The notes below the pieces were generated by a model, which was not told where the DNA came from, ran no database searches, and saw only the letters and a list, made by a program, of their open reading frames with translations. Shown here piece after piece: positions 9,852-18,161 of a stretch of 64,000 bases of DNA. Origin of the DNA: Desulforhabdus amnigena (GTDB lineage Bacteria; Desulfobacterota; Syntrophobacteria; Syntrophobacterales; Syntrophobacteraceae); NCBI RefSeq assembly GCF_027925305.1, contig NZ_BSDR01000001.1:2693001-2757000 (forward strand). Direction: 5' to 3'. The translations under genes and the position numbers were made by a program. Each line of letters starts with the position of its first letter. The first letter of the stretch is position 1.

Positions 9852-10445
9852 TATAGCTTGGCAACGGGTAGTTTGGCATCCAACACATATCGTGGTTTTC
9901 ACCGGATAGACAAGGCAAAACCAGGGGCAAAGGATGTTTTTGACTTATTTTTTACGAGAAGCAAACAAGAAATCATATCGAACCTCAGTAAGGTAAAAAG
10001 TGACGACGATCTTGACAAATATTCTGATGAAATCTGCAAACGCTTGATCGATGGATTAAGTAACAATATCGTCAAAACTCAGCTTCAATCTTATAACAAG
10101 ATCCGGAAACCAGTAGATATTGTTTTAGAGCACATGGTGTCAATGGGCGAGGATTTTGAGCTATTGAGGCCAGATGTTACAAAACACTTATTTCTGCCGC
10201 TGGATAGCCAGATGTTTCAATCAGAATTCGTTTTTTCTGACTCCGAACTTTTTAGCCTCGGACTTCGGCGCAATTTTACATTTAAGGATGTCACAACAAG
10301 ATCAAAATACACACAAGTCCAAATCTTCCTGCGGAAGAAAGCCGACAGACTTGGCCTGGAAGCGCGTATATTTTTTGATCTCGTATGGAATGATAGGTTT
10401 AGGTCACAAGGAACTAATCTTTTCCAAACGAACCCGTGATTGAAC

Positions 10446-10523
10446 ACATAACGAGTTGCTCCAGCCGACCCTCAAAAGCTTCGCTTCGCTCCGCTTTTGG
10501 GTCCGCAGAACTTCACGTTAGCC
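10446..10523 (+). other. attC-like integron recombination site
   Basis: The site begins with an R''-like ACATAAC and ends with an R'-like GTTAGCC. TAACG pairs with CGTTA, AGTT with AACT, GACCC with GGGTC and CAAAAGC with GCTTTTG, leaving unpaired bases on one side as in attC hairpins. It starts 7 bases after the stop of the interrupted gene and ends 14 bases before the ATG of the HhH gene, exactly where a cassette junction should be. No integrase of the IntI type is in the window. Confidence 0.7.
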
Positions 10524-10536
10524 GCAGGAAGGATTC

Positions 10537-11151
10537 ATGAAGCAAAATGCAGCAATACAAATGTTTGAATCTGCGAAAGCCTATTGTGAGGCAGAGCACG
10601 CGGATGAAGTTGATTGGGCAAATTCCATTACCCCAGAAACATTCAAAAACTTGAGAGCAAAACGGTTTCTTTCTGAATACTGCTGGGTTGTCTATGCAAG
10701 CGGATTCAAAGTGTCAACGATTGAGGCAATCTTTCCAAATCTAAAGTCGGCTTTCAAAGAGTTTGAACTGGAAGGTCTAGCCAAAATGAAATCTATAAAG
10801 CCTGTTCTTGCCGTCTTCAACAATGAACGGAAGGCGAGTTCATTTTTAGAGGGTAGCAAAGCTATTGCAAAAGAGGGATTTTCTGCCTTCAAGAAACGCC
10901 TACAGAATGCAGGTACTGACATGCTTGAGGAGCTGCCTGGAATTGGACCAATCACAAAGTTTCACCTCGCTAAAAATATAGGCTTGGCAGATGAAGCAAA
11001 GCCTGATGTTTGGCTTGTTCGAGCAGCAGACGCTTGCGCGACATCGGTAGAAGAACTTGTAGCTTTCCTTAGCGATAAATACGGAATGTCACGTCACGCA
11101 GTTGATGTAATTCTATGGCGATACGGCGCGGACAAAGGGCTCGGTCTGTGA
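10537..11151 (+). CDS. HhH-motif protein, DNA glycosylase-like
   Basis: Protein of 204 residues with a helix-hairpin-helix signature LEELPGIGPITKFHLAKNI (about residues 129-147), followed by KPDVWLVRAA. That arrangement resembles HhH-GPD base-excision glycosylases, where a conserved Asp follows the hairpin; Asp in KPDVW is the candidate. A glycosylase function is a family-level inference, and a DNA-binding protein without catalysis is also possible. The gene is AT-richer than its host and follows an attC-like site, which suggests acquisition as an integron cassette. A good Shine-Dalgarno (CAGGAAGG) precedes the ATG. A long perfect palindrome begins 10 bases after the stop. Confidence 0.7.
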   Translation: MKQNAAIQMFESAKAYCEAEHADEVDWANSITPETFKNLRAKRFLSEYCWVVYASGFKVSTIEAIFPNLKSAFKEFELEGLAKMKSIKPVLAVFNNERKASSFLEGSKAIAKEGFSAFKKRLQNAGTDMLEELPGIGPITKFHLAKNIGLADEAKPDVWLVRAADACATSVEELVAFLSDKYGMSRHAVDVILWRYGADKGLGL

Positions 11152-11161
11152 GAACCTACAA

Positions 11162-11226
11162 GGATAGAGGGGAGCAATAGAGGGGTGGGATGCTTTTCCC
11201 CACCCCTCTATTGCTCCCCTCTATCC
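11162..11226. repeat. Perfect 28-bp inverted repeat with 9-nt loop
   Basis: Arms 11162-11189 and 11199-11226 are exact reverse complements. The arms are purine/pyrimidine biased and repeat ATAGAGGGG internally. It lies 10 bases after the HhH gene. There is no T-run, so it is not a standard intrinsic terminator, but transcripts in either direction would form a very stable hairpin. Confidence 0.95.
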
Positions 11227-11533
11227 ATTGTTCAAGAAGCCCGGACTAGCATCGATTCTGGTATAGGGTATTGGTTCGATTTGCAGGAGAGTCGATTGAC
11301 TGGAAGCAATGAAAGGTTCACGGTTTCCAGCCAATTTGGGGGAAGATAAGCAAGCAGATTGCCGTGATTGTGGTCAAGCCAGACTCATTCAGCGCATCAG
11401 AGAGCCTTCACGATAGGGGTTTATTTGAGTAATCTTCATTGATTGGGCGTACCTCAAGTGTGTCGCTTCAAGGATCTGTTTGAAGCGAAGATTCAAAGAT
11501 CATGTAGATGTCTTGTGATGCGGCGACTGGAGC
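11227..11533. other. Intergenic stretch without recognised features
   Basis: No gene, RNA or clear repeat is seen here. It probably includes the terminal (terIS-side) end of the IS91-like element, whose boundary I cannot fix by eye. Confidence 0.4.
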
Positions 11534-12625
11534 CTATCCAGGCTTGATCACAGTCCCACAGGGCAAAATAATCACCCGCAGCTTGAGGGTTCCACCGCAC
11601 TTGCTGCAAGTGATGGGCTTCCATGGCTCGATCTCAACTTCCGGCCTGCTGATCTCAAAGCCGCGGGAGAGCTCGATCAGAGTAGAAACGGTATCGAGCT
11701 CGACTTTGCAATTGGGATTCAAGAATCCGTAGTAACGGACCTTCATGAACCCGGTTGGAAGCACATGCTGCAGAAACCGTCTCATAAACTCCATGGCATC
11801 CAGGGCCATGGTGCGCCACCGGTTACTGTGAGTTTTGCGGTAGCGGAAAAAGACGGTCTGCTCTTCGACTTTCACAATGCGATGATTGGAGATCGCCACC
11901 TTAAAGACGTAGGGAGCCAAATACTTCAGGCTGGCTTGGCTTTCACCCACTGCCTGACAATTGACGTTCCAATCTTGGAGCCAGACCTCGGCGGGGATAT
12001 GCTCGAAGAGCCCGGCCTTTATCATTGCATCCTTGAACTTGGCTCTAAAGATTTTTGAGAGTGCCCTTACCGGCAGATAAAAGTCTATGCGCGAGGGATG
12101 CCAGGTGCGATCCCTGATCGACAGGGCTCCTCCTGCAACCACATAATGGATGTGGGGATGGTACTCCTGGGTGCGTCCCCAGGTGTGGAGGACCCCGAAA
12201 AAACCTGGAAGGTCTCCTCCCATGTGCTTTTTATCCCTGGCCAGTTTTTTGATGGCGTCCGATGAGGTCGTGAACAGGGCGGAATAGCCCACCCGCTGGT
12301 TGGATCGTATGAAGCGTCGCAATCCTTCGGGAACGGTGAAGGTCATCATGAAATGGTGTCCGGGAAGCTGCCGTTGCATCTGTCTTTGCAGCCATTGGCT
12401 GGTTTTGTGATTCTGGCAGGTTGGACAATGGCGATTCCCACAGGATCTGTTGACCCTATGGAGCTCTCCACACTCTTGACACTCATAAACGGCAATGCCG
12501 GCCGCTTCGGTGCGGCAGTCGATGATGGCATTCATTGCTTTGCGATGCTCCTGAGGCATGGAGTCTCCAAAGCGATCGACATACTCGGGGCTGAAGGTAC
12601 GGAAGATCTCACTGATTGTCGCCAT
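11534..12625 (-). CDS. IS91-family HUH transposase
   Basis: Rolling-circle (HUH/Y2) transposase of 363 residues. The N-terminal zinc-binding segment has CQECGELH and CGNRHCPTCQ. The metal-binding HUH motif is YHPHIHYVVAGG, and YLAPYV carries the candidate catalytic tyrosines. The C terminus has a CSKCGG zinc-ribbon pair. Its 5' end overlaps the 3' end of the upstream tyrosine-recombinase gene, so the two are translated together, as in IS91-type elements that carry an integrase. Such elements mobilise neighbouring DNA by one-ended transposition and are often linked to accessory genes. Confidence 0.93.
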   Translation of the reverse strand: MATISEIFRTFSPEYVDRFGDSMPQEHRKAMNAIIDCRTEAAGIAVYECQECGELHRVNRSCGNRHCPTCQNHKTSQWLQRQMQRQLPGHHFMMTFTVPEGLRRFIRSNQRVGYSALFTTSSDAIKKLARDKKHMGGDLPGFFGVLHTWGRTQEYHPHIHYVVAGGALSIRDRTWHPSRIDFYLPVRALSKIFRAKFKDAMIKAGLFEHIPAEVWLQDWNVNCQAVGESQASLKYLAPYVFKVAISNHRIVKVEEQTVFFRYRKTHSNRWRTMALDAMEFMRRFLQHVLPTGFMKVRYYGFLNPNCKVELDTVSTLIELSRGFEISRPEVEIEPWKPITCSKCGGTLKLRVIILPCGTVIKPG

Positions 12626-13496
12626 AATGGAACCCCTTCATGGTGGTGTTGATGATCCTGCAGGCATCTTCCGTTCCCTTTTGGGTGAGATGAAAATAGA
12701 TCATGGTGGTTTCGAGGCTTGCATGCCCCATATATCTTTGGATGATTCTGGGGTTGACGCCGGCTTCCAGGAGGTGGGTGGCATAGCAATGGCAAAGACT
12801 GTGGACAGATATTCGCCGCTTGGTAATGCCGGCGGCGAACTTGGCCCGTCGAAAGGCTCCCTGCGCACTGTCAAGAGCCATATGCGTTTTGGCGGTTGGT
12901 CCTTCGTTTCCTCCTCTGCCCAGGGCAGGGAAGATGAAGACGGGATTTCTGTGAGTTACCCAATACCTGCGGAGCAACTGATAGGTGTCTTGAGGAAGGG
13001 GAACATAGCGGTCCTTTGCTCCCTTGCCGCGGTGGACATGGATCATCATGCGTTTGCCGTCTATGTCGGATACTTGCAGGGCGAGGGCTTCGGAAATCCT
13101 TAACCCGCAGGCATACACAGTGGAATGGAAGACGTAGTTGTGGAAAGTGGTGAGGTGATGCAGGATGGAGAAGACCTCTTCTTTACTTAGAATGCAGGGA
13201 AGTTTTTGTTCCCGCTTGGCCTTCAGATAGGCAAAAATGTGCCAGTCGCGTTGAAGCACGTTGACAAAAAAGAACTTGATGCCACTGTATGCGATACGAA
13301 GTGTGGCGGCAGACCATTTGTCGGTGTTTCTGCGGTGGAGAAAGTAGTCTTCCAGTTCGGACTCGCTGATCTGATCGGGGGGCTTCTTGTAGAAGTCTAC
13401 AAGCAGACGTACTGCGCGCGTGTAGCACTCTTGAGTGAGCTCGCTCATTCCGGCGAGCTGAAGGGCTCTGATGGACTTCTCGTAATAGTCTTTCAT
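12609..13496 (-). CDS. Tyrosine recombinase of the IS91-type element, active-site Arg replaced by Cys
   Basis: XerC/D-like recombinase of 295 residues with an N-terminal SAM-like core-binding domain and a C-terminal catalytic domain. Catalytic Arg I is in GLRISEAL. The second conserved segment, normally HxLRH, reads VHSLCHCYATHL, so the second arginine is a cysteine (codon TGC near 12795, one transition from CGC). The downstream histidine (GHASLETT) and nucleophilic tyrosine (MIYFH) are present. The protein is therefore probably impaired in strand exchange although its frame is intact. It overlaps the IS91 transposase gene by 17 bases. Confidence 0.88.
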   Translation of the reverse strand: MKDYYEKSIRALQLAGMSELTQECYTRAVRLLVDFYKKPPDQISESELEDYFLHRRNTDKWSAATLRIAYSGIKFFFVNVLQRDWHIFAYLKAKREQKLPCILSKEEVFSILHHLTTFHNYVFHSTVYACGLRISEALALQVSDIDGKRMMIHVHRGKGAKDRYVPLPQDTYQLLRRYWVTHRNPVFIFPALGRGGNEGPTAKTHMALDSAQGAFRRAKFAAGITKRRISVHSLCHCYATHLLEAGVNPRIIQRYMGHASLETTMIYFHLTQKGTEDACRIINTTMKGFHYGDNQ

Positions 13497-13559
13497 GGTA
13501 ACTCTCCTTATTTTTGATGTGGAATTGGACGAAGAACTGCGTGTAGGAAGGTTACCATG

Positions 13560-14720
13560 AATCCATCAGGGTTACTGCAAATTGGCTGGCAAGGCAGGGA
13601 TGTTGACGAGATGACAAGGATTAGGAGCGTCGGGTAAACCTGCCTCGTAGCGGCTTACTTGAACAACAGCCTGCAACCGGAGGAGAGAACTGAGGCAAGA
13701 GCAATCGAGTCTGACCGCTGTGCAGGAGTCAGCAGAGGGCATATTAGGTTTGCTGACAGGCGAAGCTAGTGAGGCACTCCGCAAGCCGAAAGGCGGAGAG
13801 AACAGATATGCGAGCCGGAAACCAGGAAACTGAAGGCCTGAACGGTAGGAGTGGATGATTGGAGCAAGATCGGATGAACTGTAAGCCGGCAATTCAAATG
13901 TGGCTGCCCTTCGGGAAGAAGGGCAGCCACAGGTTTATGTTGAAATTGCAACCGAGAGTCCGTTGCAAGAAATGCAGATGATGGAGCAGATTGTCAGTGA
14001 AGGCAATCTGCTGAAGGCGTACAAACAGGTTCTGAGAAATGGCGGGAGTCCCGGCATAGATGGGATGACGGTGAAGGAGTTGGGGCCATACCTTCGGGAG
14101 ACATTGCTTGCGGGCACCTATGAACCTCAACCGGTCAAAAGGGTGAATAGACCAAAGCCCGGTGGAGGTGTAAAAAAATTAGGAGTTCCCACAGCCGTGG
14201 ATCGACTGATCCAGCAAGCGGTTTTGCAGATATTGCAGCCTGAACGGGACAAGGCGTTTTCGAAGTCGAGCTTAGGTTTTCGCCCCGGACCCAGCGCCCA
14301 TCAGGCCCTCAAATGGACGCAGAAGCATCTGAGAAGTGGTTATGGGTACACTGTGGATATGGACTTGGAAAAGTTTTTCGACCGAGTCAACCACGATAAG
14401 CTTTTGAGTGAGGTATCCAAGTGGGTGAAGGATCAATGCCTTCTCACGCTGATCCGAAGTTTCCTGAAAGCAGGAGTCCTGGATGACGATGCGTTGCATG
14501 AGACGGTAGAGGGTACCCCGCAGGGCGGCCCACTTTCCCCGCTACTCAGTAATCTGCTCCTGGACGAGTTGGAACGGGAGTTGGAGAAACGAGGACACCG
14601 ATTCGCGAGATATGCTGATGATTGTAACATTTACGTGCGGAGCCTTCGAGCAGGGCAGAGGGTAATGGAGAGCATCACCCGATATCTTTCCTGCAAGCTG
14701 AAGCTCAAGGTAAATAAAGC
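13560..14720 (+). mobile_element. Truncated group II intron
   Basis: The RNA-like region before the reverse transcriptase has stretches typical of bacterial group II intron domain I (TTGAACAACAGCCTGCAAC near 13650 and AGTCAGCAGAGGGCATATTA near 13727). It is followed by an intron-encoded protein that stops matching the family at about 14719. Domains V and VI and the maturase X domain are missing, so it cannot splice. The 5' boundary is approximate. Confidence 0.7.
13900..14717 (+). pseudogene. ltrA: Group II intron reverse transcriptase, 3' truncated
   Basis: The N-terminal and central RT domains are intact: GIDGMTV, RLIQQAVLQILQP, SSLGFRPGPSAHQAL, VDMDLEKFFDRVNHD, the TPQGGPLSPLLSN block and the catalytic FARYADD. 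Similarity ends at LKLKVNKA; the normal continuation into the last RT motif, maturase and endonuclease domains is absent, and the frame runs on through foreign sequence to 14910. The loss coincides with the start of a small open frame at 14721. The fragment might still make an RT-like polypeptide but cannot support retrohoming. Confidence 0.85.
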
Positions 14721-14900
14721 ATGTTCGATACCCATGCCAAGCCAAAGGTATTTCAAGCTCTTTGGGAGGCAGGACTTCAGGATCTGCCCGAGTCATGGAA
14801 GAAGTCGATTTATGAGCAAGCCGCAGAGGCTTCGGCAGTCGCTTTGGGAAGAAAGATGGCGACTCAAGTGGAAAGCATATCGGACGATTTGGAACAGTGA
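14721..14900 (+). CDS. Small hypothetical protein, 59 aa
   Basis: ATG 14721 opens a 59-residue frame (MFDTHAKPKVFQALWEAGLQ at the N terminus, ending VESISDDLEQ) in a different frame from the truncated RT. The N-terminal FDTH..ALWEAG pattern is faintly like DUF1640 (coiled-coil) proteins, but this is weak. It begins exactly where intron similarity ends, so it may belong to the DNA that replaced the intron 3' half. No clear Shine-Dalgarno is seen. Confidence 0.4.
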   Translation: MFDTHAKPKVFQALWEAGLQDLPESWKKSIYEQAAEASAVALGRKMATQVESISDDLEQ

Positions 14901-15006
14901 GATGCAGTGACGATGCCAATGGTTATTGTTCATAGGGGAGTCGCTCAATGTCTTCCGTCCCTCAGAGCCTGTAAAAGACCCATCCAAGTCGAGAAGGAAA
15001 AGTAAC

Positions 15007-15201
15007 ATGAGCAAGCGTTTTACTATGATCTATTGGAAGAGTGAGAAATTCTGGCTGGGAAAACTCCTTGAGCACCCGGAAATCATGACCCAAGGAGAAA
15101 CCCTCGAGGAATTAGAGGAAAACTTGAAGGATGCCTATAGGATGATGGTTATGGAAGATGTTCCCGATGGCTATCAGATCAAAGATATTATTGTTGTATG
15201 A
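15007..15201 (+). CDS. hicB: HicB-type antitoxin
   Basis: Protein of 64 residues with the HicB core: WLGKLLEHPEIMTQGETLEE followed by LEENLKDAYRMM. It neutralises and autoregulates with the HicA RNase toxin in type II toxin-antitoxin pairs. ATG 15007 was chosen because AAGGAAAAG lies just upstream; an in-frame start at 14926 lacks this. There is no C-terminal DNA-binding domain, so it is the short form. Its last codons overlap the hicA start. Confidence 0.85.
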   Translation: MSKRFTMIYWKSEKFWLGKLLEHPEIMTQGETLEELEENLKDAYRMMVMEDVPDGYQIKDIIVV

Positions 15202-15380
15202 AGCGCGCTGAATTGATCCGTCAACTCACGGAAGCAGGCTGTAACCTGCACCGCCATGGGACAAATCACGACATTTACCTCAATCCGGCAACCAGCCGGA
15301 AGCAGCCAGTGCCGCGACACACCGAGATCGATGATGCTTTGGCCAAACACATCAAGAAGCACCTCGGTCTCATAAAATGA
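15198..15380 (+). CDS. hicA: HicA-type mRNA interferase toxin
   Basis: Protein of 60 residues with the double-stranded-RNA-binding-like HicA fold. The N terminus MKRAELIRQLTEAGC is followed by LHRHGTNHDIYLNP, which contains the catalytic histidine region, and VPRHTEIDDALAKHIKKHLG. It overlaps hicB by 4 bases, in the antitoxin-first order. A second attC-like structure begins 14 bases after the stop, so the pair may have arrived as an integron cassette, a common carrier of toxin-antitoxin genes. Confidence 0.9.
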   Translation: MKRAELIRQLTEAGCNLHRHGTNHDIYLNPATSRKQPVPRHTEIDDALAKHIKKHLGLIK

Positions 15381-15393
15381 ACACGGTGACAGA

Positions 15394-15485
15394 GTCGAAC
15401 CTGCCGCTCAACCAGAGCGGGCGGGAATGTGGCGAGGCTGATTGGGTGGTTCCGTGGCGCCCGGCCAGTTGGCTTCGTGTTAGGA
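15394..15485 (+). other. Possible degenerate attC site
   Basis: The segment starts GTCGAAC and ends GTTAGGA. Its two ends can pair with interruptions: GAAC, GC, CAAC and CGGGCG on the left face TAAC, GC, CAAC and CGGGCG read from the opposite strand of the right end. This interrupted stem is typical of attC, but the R'' box deviates from consensus. It directly follows hicA. Confidence 0.5.
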
Positions 15486-15704
15486 TGCTCAAGCCCATGA
15501 TTGGTACTGTTTCGAAAGCTTGATGGAGAGTACCGGAAAGCGTGGATTGGGTCCTATGTCACAATTATTCAGCGGCATTTTGCCATTTTGCATAGGTGCG
15601 GTAGGCCTGTATTTATAGCACACACTGGATTCCTTCACCAATATCGCGTCAAGAAATACCCTGCGAAAAGAGTGCAATCGTTTGTTGATTTCAGTGTATG
15701 TCCT

Positions 15705-15722
15705 ATGTCAAGGGCTGACCCC
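15705..15722 (+). repeat. 18-base motif shared with 61008-61025
   Basis: ATGTCAAGGGCTGACCCC occurs here and at 61008-61025, in both places preceded by a similar TATGTC-like sequence. Here it lies between the accessory island and the amino-acid transporter operon. It may be the edge of a mobile or recombined segment. Confidence 0.7.
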
Positions 15723-15728
15723 GATTTC

Positions 15729-16469
15729 TTACAGGATCTGGCTGAGGAATTTTTTGGCCCTAGAATGCTGACATTCCTGGAAGAAATGTTCGGGAGTTCC
15801 CACCTCCAGGATCTCCCCCTGGTCCATGAAAACCACGAGGTCCGCCACTTCCCTCGCAAACCCCATTTCATGGGTCACCACCACCATGGTCATCCCCTCG
15901 CGGGCCAGATGGACCATGACGTCCAGTACCTCGCCGATCATCTCGGGATCCAGCGCGGAAGTCGGTTCATCGAAGAGCATGATCTTAGGGTTCATGGCCA
16001 GAGCCCGAGCGATGGCGACCCGCTGCTGCTGTCCCCCGGAAAGCTGCGCAGGATAGACATTGGCCTTTTCCTCGATCCCCACTTTCCGCAGAAGGCGCCG
16101 GCCGTTCTCTTCAGCTTCCGCCAAGGGGATTTTCTTGAGCTTCGTGGGAGCGAGAGTCAGGTTCTGGAGAACTGTCTTGTGGGGAAAAAGATTGAAATTC
16201 TGAAAGACCATTCCCACTTCCATCCGGATCCGGTTGATATCATTTTGCTTGTCCATGATATCGAAACCATCCACGATGATCCGTCCGGAATCGATTTCTT
16301 CCAGGCGGTTGATCGTACGCAGAAGAGTGCTTTTCCCAGAACCGCTGGGACCGATGATGACCACTTTCTCACCCGGCCGGACCGAGAGAGAAACGTTGTT
16401 GAGAGCCTTCAACTGCCCGAAATATTTATTGACGTTTTCAATGGTGATGATGGGCTTAGGATCGGTCAT
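15729..16469 (-). CDS. glnQ: Polar amino-acid ABC transporter ATP-binding protein
   Basis: ATPase of 246 residues driving uptake of a polar amino acid. Walker A is GPSGSGKST, the Q-loop is [10 protein letters not shown], the signature is LSGGQQQR, Walker B is [14 protein letters not shown] and the switch histidine is in VVTHEMGFA. These match the GlnQ/HisP family throughout. It overlaps the 3' end of the permease gene, completing a binding protein-permease-ATPase operon read on the minus strand. The substrate cannot be told from sequence alone. Confidence 0.93.
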   Translation of the reverse strand: MTDPKPIITIENVNKYFGQLKALNNVSLSVRPGEKVVIIGPSGSGKSTLLRTINRLEEIDSGRIIVDGFDIMDKQNDINRIRMEVGMVFQNFNLFPHKTVLQNLTLAPTKLKKIPLAEAEENGRRLLRKVGIEEKANVYPAQLSGGQQQRVAIARALAMNPKIMLFDEPTSALDPEMIGEVLDVMVHLAREGMTMVVVTHEMGFAREVADLVVFMDQGEILEVGTPEHFFQECQHSRAKKFLSQIL

Positions 16470-17241
16470 AGTAATTCAGCTTTTCTTCCATGAGGCTTAC
16501 AAGCTTGGAAAGGAGGAGCGTGATCAAAAGATAAACCAGGGCAATGACGGTATAGGTTTCAAAGTAGGTGAATGTTTCCGAAGCAAATTCCCTTCCCCGG
16601 CGCAGCATGTCCGCTACCGCCAGGATGGAGACAAGGGAGGTATCCTTGAGAAGGGCGATGAACTCATTGCCCACAGGAGGAAGAATGGTCCGCCACGCCT
16701 GGGGCAGGATAACGTAGAACATAGTCTGAGTCCGGTTGAATCCGAGCGACCGGGCGGCTTCCATCTGCCCCTTGTCGATGGATTCTATACCCGCCCGGAA
16801 GACTTCTCCCATGTAAGCGCCGTAGCACAGGGACATGGCGATGATGGCCGCCACCATATCCGGCAGTCGCACGAATCTTCCCAGGGCATAATAGATGTAG
16901 AAGAGCTGAACGAGAAGCGGAATCCCCCGGACGACTTCCACATAAGTCGATGCAACGGCATTGATGAGAGCATTCTTCGATATGCGGCCAAGGCCGGTGA
17001 TGAGCCCCAGGAATACGGCGAAAACGATGGAAAAGAAGGTGACTTCGAAGGTGATGAGTATCCCATCGGGCAAGAACTTGACGATCTTGAGGTAGGGGTC
17101 CGGCTGGAAAAAAACCAGACTGCCGAGAATGATCAAAGCCCCCACAAAAGAGATACGCCAGGCGGAAAAGAGCCCGGCATCTTTTTTTCTCGGAATGGCC
17201 GCACCATCCGTGACATCGATGATCTTTTTGTCTATAGGCAT
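16456..17241 (-). CDS. Polar amino-acid ABC transporter permease
   Basis: HisM/GlnP-type permease of 261 residues with a first membrane segment near residues 28-45 and further hydrophobic segments. The EAA-loop that contacts the ATPase reads [23 protein letters not shown]. The binding-protein gene lies upstream; the gap between them holds a hairpin that could reduce readthrough, which would give more binding protein than permease. The end overlaps the ATPase gene by 14 bases. Confidence 0.92.
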   Translation of the reverse strand: MPIDKKIIDVTDGAAIPRKKDAGLFSAWRISFVGALIILGSLVFFQPDPYLKIVKFLPDGILITFEVTFFSIVFAVFLGLITGLGRISKNALINAVASTYVEVVRGIPLLVQLFYIYYALGRFVRLPDMVAAIIAMSLCYGAYMGEVFRAGIESIDKGQMEAARSLGFNRTQTMFYVILPQAWRTILPPVGNEFIALLKDTSLVSILAVADMLRRGREFASETFTYFETYTVIALVYLLITLLLSKLVSLMEEKLNYYDRS

Positions 17242-17353
17242 CGCTTCCGACTTTTCTCAAATGAATCATGCACTGCAAAAACAGCAAGAATAATCCTTGC
17301 AGGTAAAACGGGCTTCGCCGCGCCTTTCCAAACGGTGCAATGGGCATACACGC

Positions 17354-17389
17354 AAAAGCGCGCCGAGCATTGGATTCTCGAGCGCGCTT
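17354..17389 (-). terminator. Possible leaky terminator between binding-protein and permease genes
   Basis: On the minus strand AAGCGCGC-T-CGAG pairs with CTCG-G-CGCGCTT around a 9-nt loop and is followed by only a short T-run (TTTTGCG). The weak tail suggests partial termination or mRNA 3' end protection rather than full stop. Confidence 0.5.
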
Positions 17390-17426
17390 ATTGTTCATTT
17401 ATCCCTTAGACATTGAATTCGACAGC

Positions 17427-18161
17427 CTATTGCCCCATCCATTTGGCGCGAAGTTCCTTATCGATACCTTTGGCCTGTACCGCTGCGATGCCTTTGTTGA
17501 TGAGGTCGAGGACTTCCTTGTTTCCCTTTTTGACGGCTATTCCATAATACTCATCGCCGGTATCCAGAACGGCGGCTATTTTCAGTTTTGCCGCATACTC
17601 TGCCTTCTGAAGAGCATACTGGGCTGCTACGGGATCGTCGCAGACCACACCGTCTATGCGGTTGCTGAACAAATCTTCCATGGCGAGCCCGATTTCGTCA
17701 TAAGACTTGGCCGTAACCCCTTCGATTTTCTTGATGGCAAAGTAGCCGGTGGTGCCGATCTGGGCGCCCACGGTTTTGCCTTTCATTTCTTCGAGGGTCT
17801 TTGCAGTGGATTCTTTGGGAACGACGAGAGCCTGACGCACTTTGAAGTAGGGAATTCCAAAATCCATTGCATTCTTTCTCTCTTCGGTAATGGTGACCGA
17901 CGAGCAAACAGCGTCATACTGCCCCGCATCCAGGCCGGCAAATATACCATCCCATGCCACATTCTTGAAAACCACATCAAAACCGGCTTCTTTGGCTACA
18001 GCCCGAACATAGTCCGTATCAAAGCCAATGATTTCTTTCTGGTCGTTCATGAATTCCATGGGTGGCCAAGTGGCATCCTGTGCAACGACAATGGTTTTCG
18101 CCCAGACAGAAGATGTCAGCATGACAGCCGCGATGAGCGTCAACAGAACTCTCTTCATCAT
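17427..18161 (-). CDS. Polar amino-acid ABC transporter periplasmic binding protein
   Basis: Secreted solute-binding protein of the SBP family 3. ATG 18161 (MMKRVLLTLIAAVMLTSSVW) gives a standard signal peptide ending near VWA and is preceded by GGGGGAGGGG; the longer upstream frame lacks a signal sequence at its start. Mature-protein landmarks are PPMEF near the N terminus, the GFDTDYVRAV segment and the ligand-site region AVCSSVTITEERK. It binds an amino acid in the periplasm and delivers it to the downstream permease. First gene of the three-gene transporter operon. Confidence 0.93.
   Translation of the reverse strand: MMKRVLLTLIAAVMLTSSVWAKTIVVAQDATWPPMEFMNDQKEIIGFDTDYVRAVAKEAGFDVVFKNVAWDGIFAGLDAGQYDAVCSSVTITEERKNAMDFGIPYFKVRQALVVPKESTAKTLEEMKGKTVGAQIGTTGYFAIKKIEGVTAKSYDEIGLAMEDLFSNRIDGVVCDDPVAAQYALQKAEYAAKLKIAAVLDTGDEYYGIAVKKGNKEVLDLINKGIAAVQAKGIDKELRAKWMGQ

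Larger units (their letters stand above)
8960..10439 (+). pseudogene. Hypothetical cassette-type gene split by the IS5-family element
   Basis: ATG 8960, with GGGGGAAAG just upstream, opens a frame (MKEHELVKQINKTGERVFF) that reaches codon TAC at 9038-9040 and is then cut by the IS5 element. If 9043-9851 and one copy of the TA target duplication are removed, the frame continues without a break into 9854-10439 (YYSLATGSLASNTYRG). The restored protein is about 222 residues. I recognise no family. The gene is more AT-rich than the housekeeping genes around it and ends 7 bases before an attC-like site, as integron cassette genes do. The downstream part alone could still be translated from TTG 9858. 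Confidence 0.75.

Noticed and set aside
11162-11226. Palindrome as a CRISPR unit or attC
   Set aside because: Only one copy with no spaced repeats, and no R'/R'' boxes; the perfect pairing lacks the extrahelical bases of attC.
15501-16493. Long rightward frame of 330 codons
   Set aside because: It is antisense to the glnQ-type ATPase gene, which has all ABC motifs; the frame has no family pattern.
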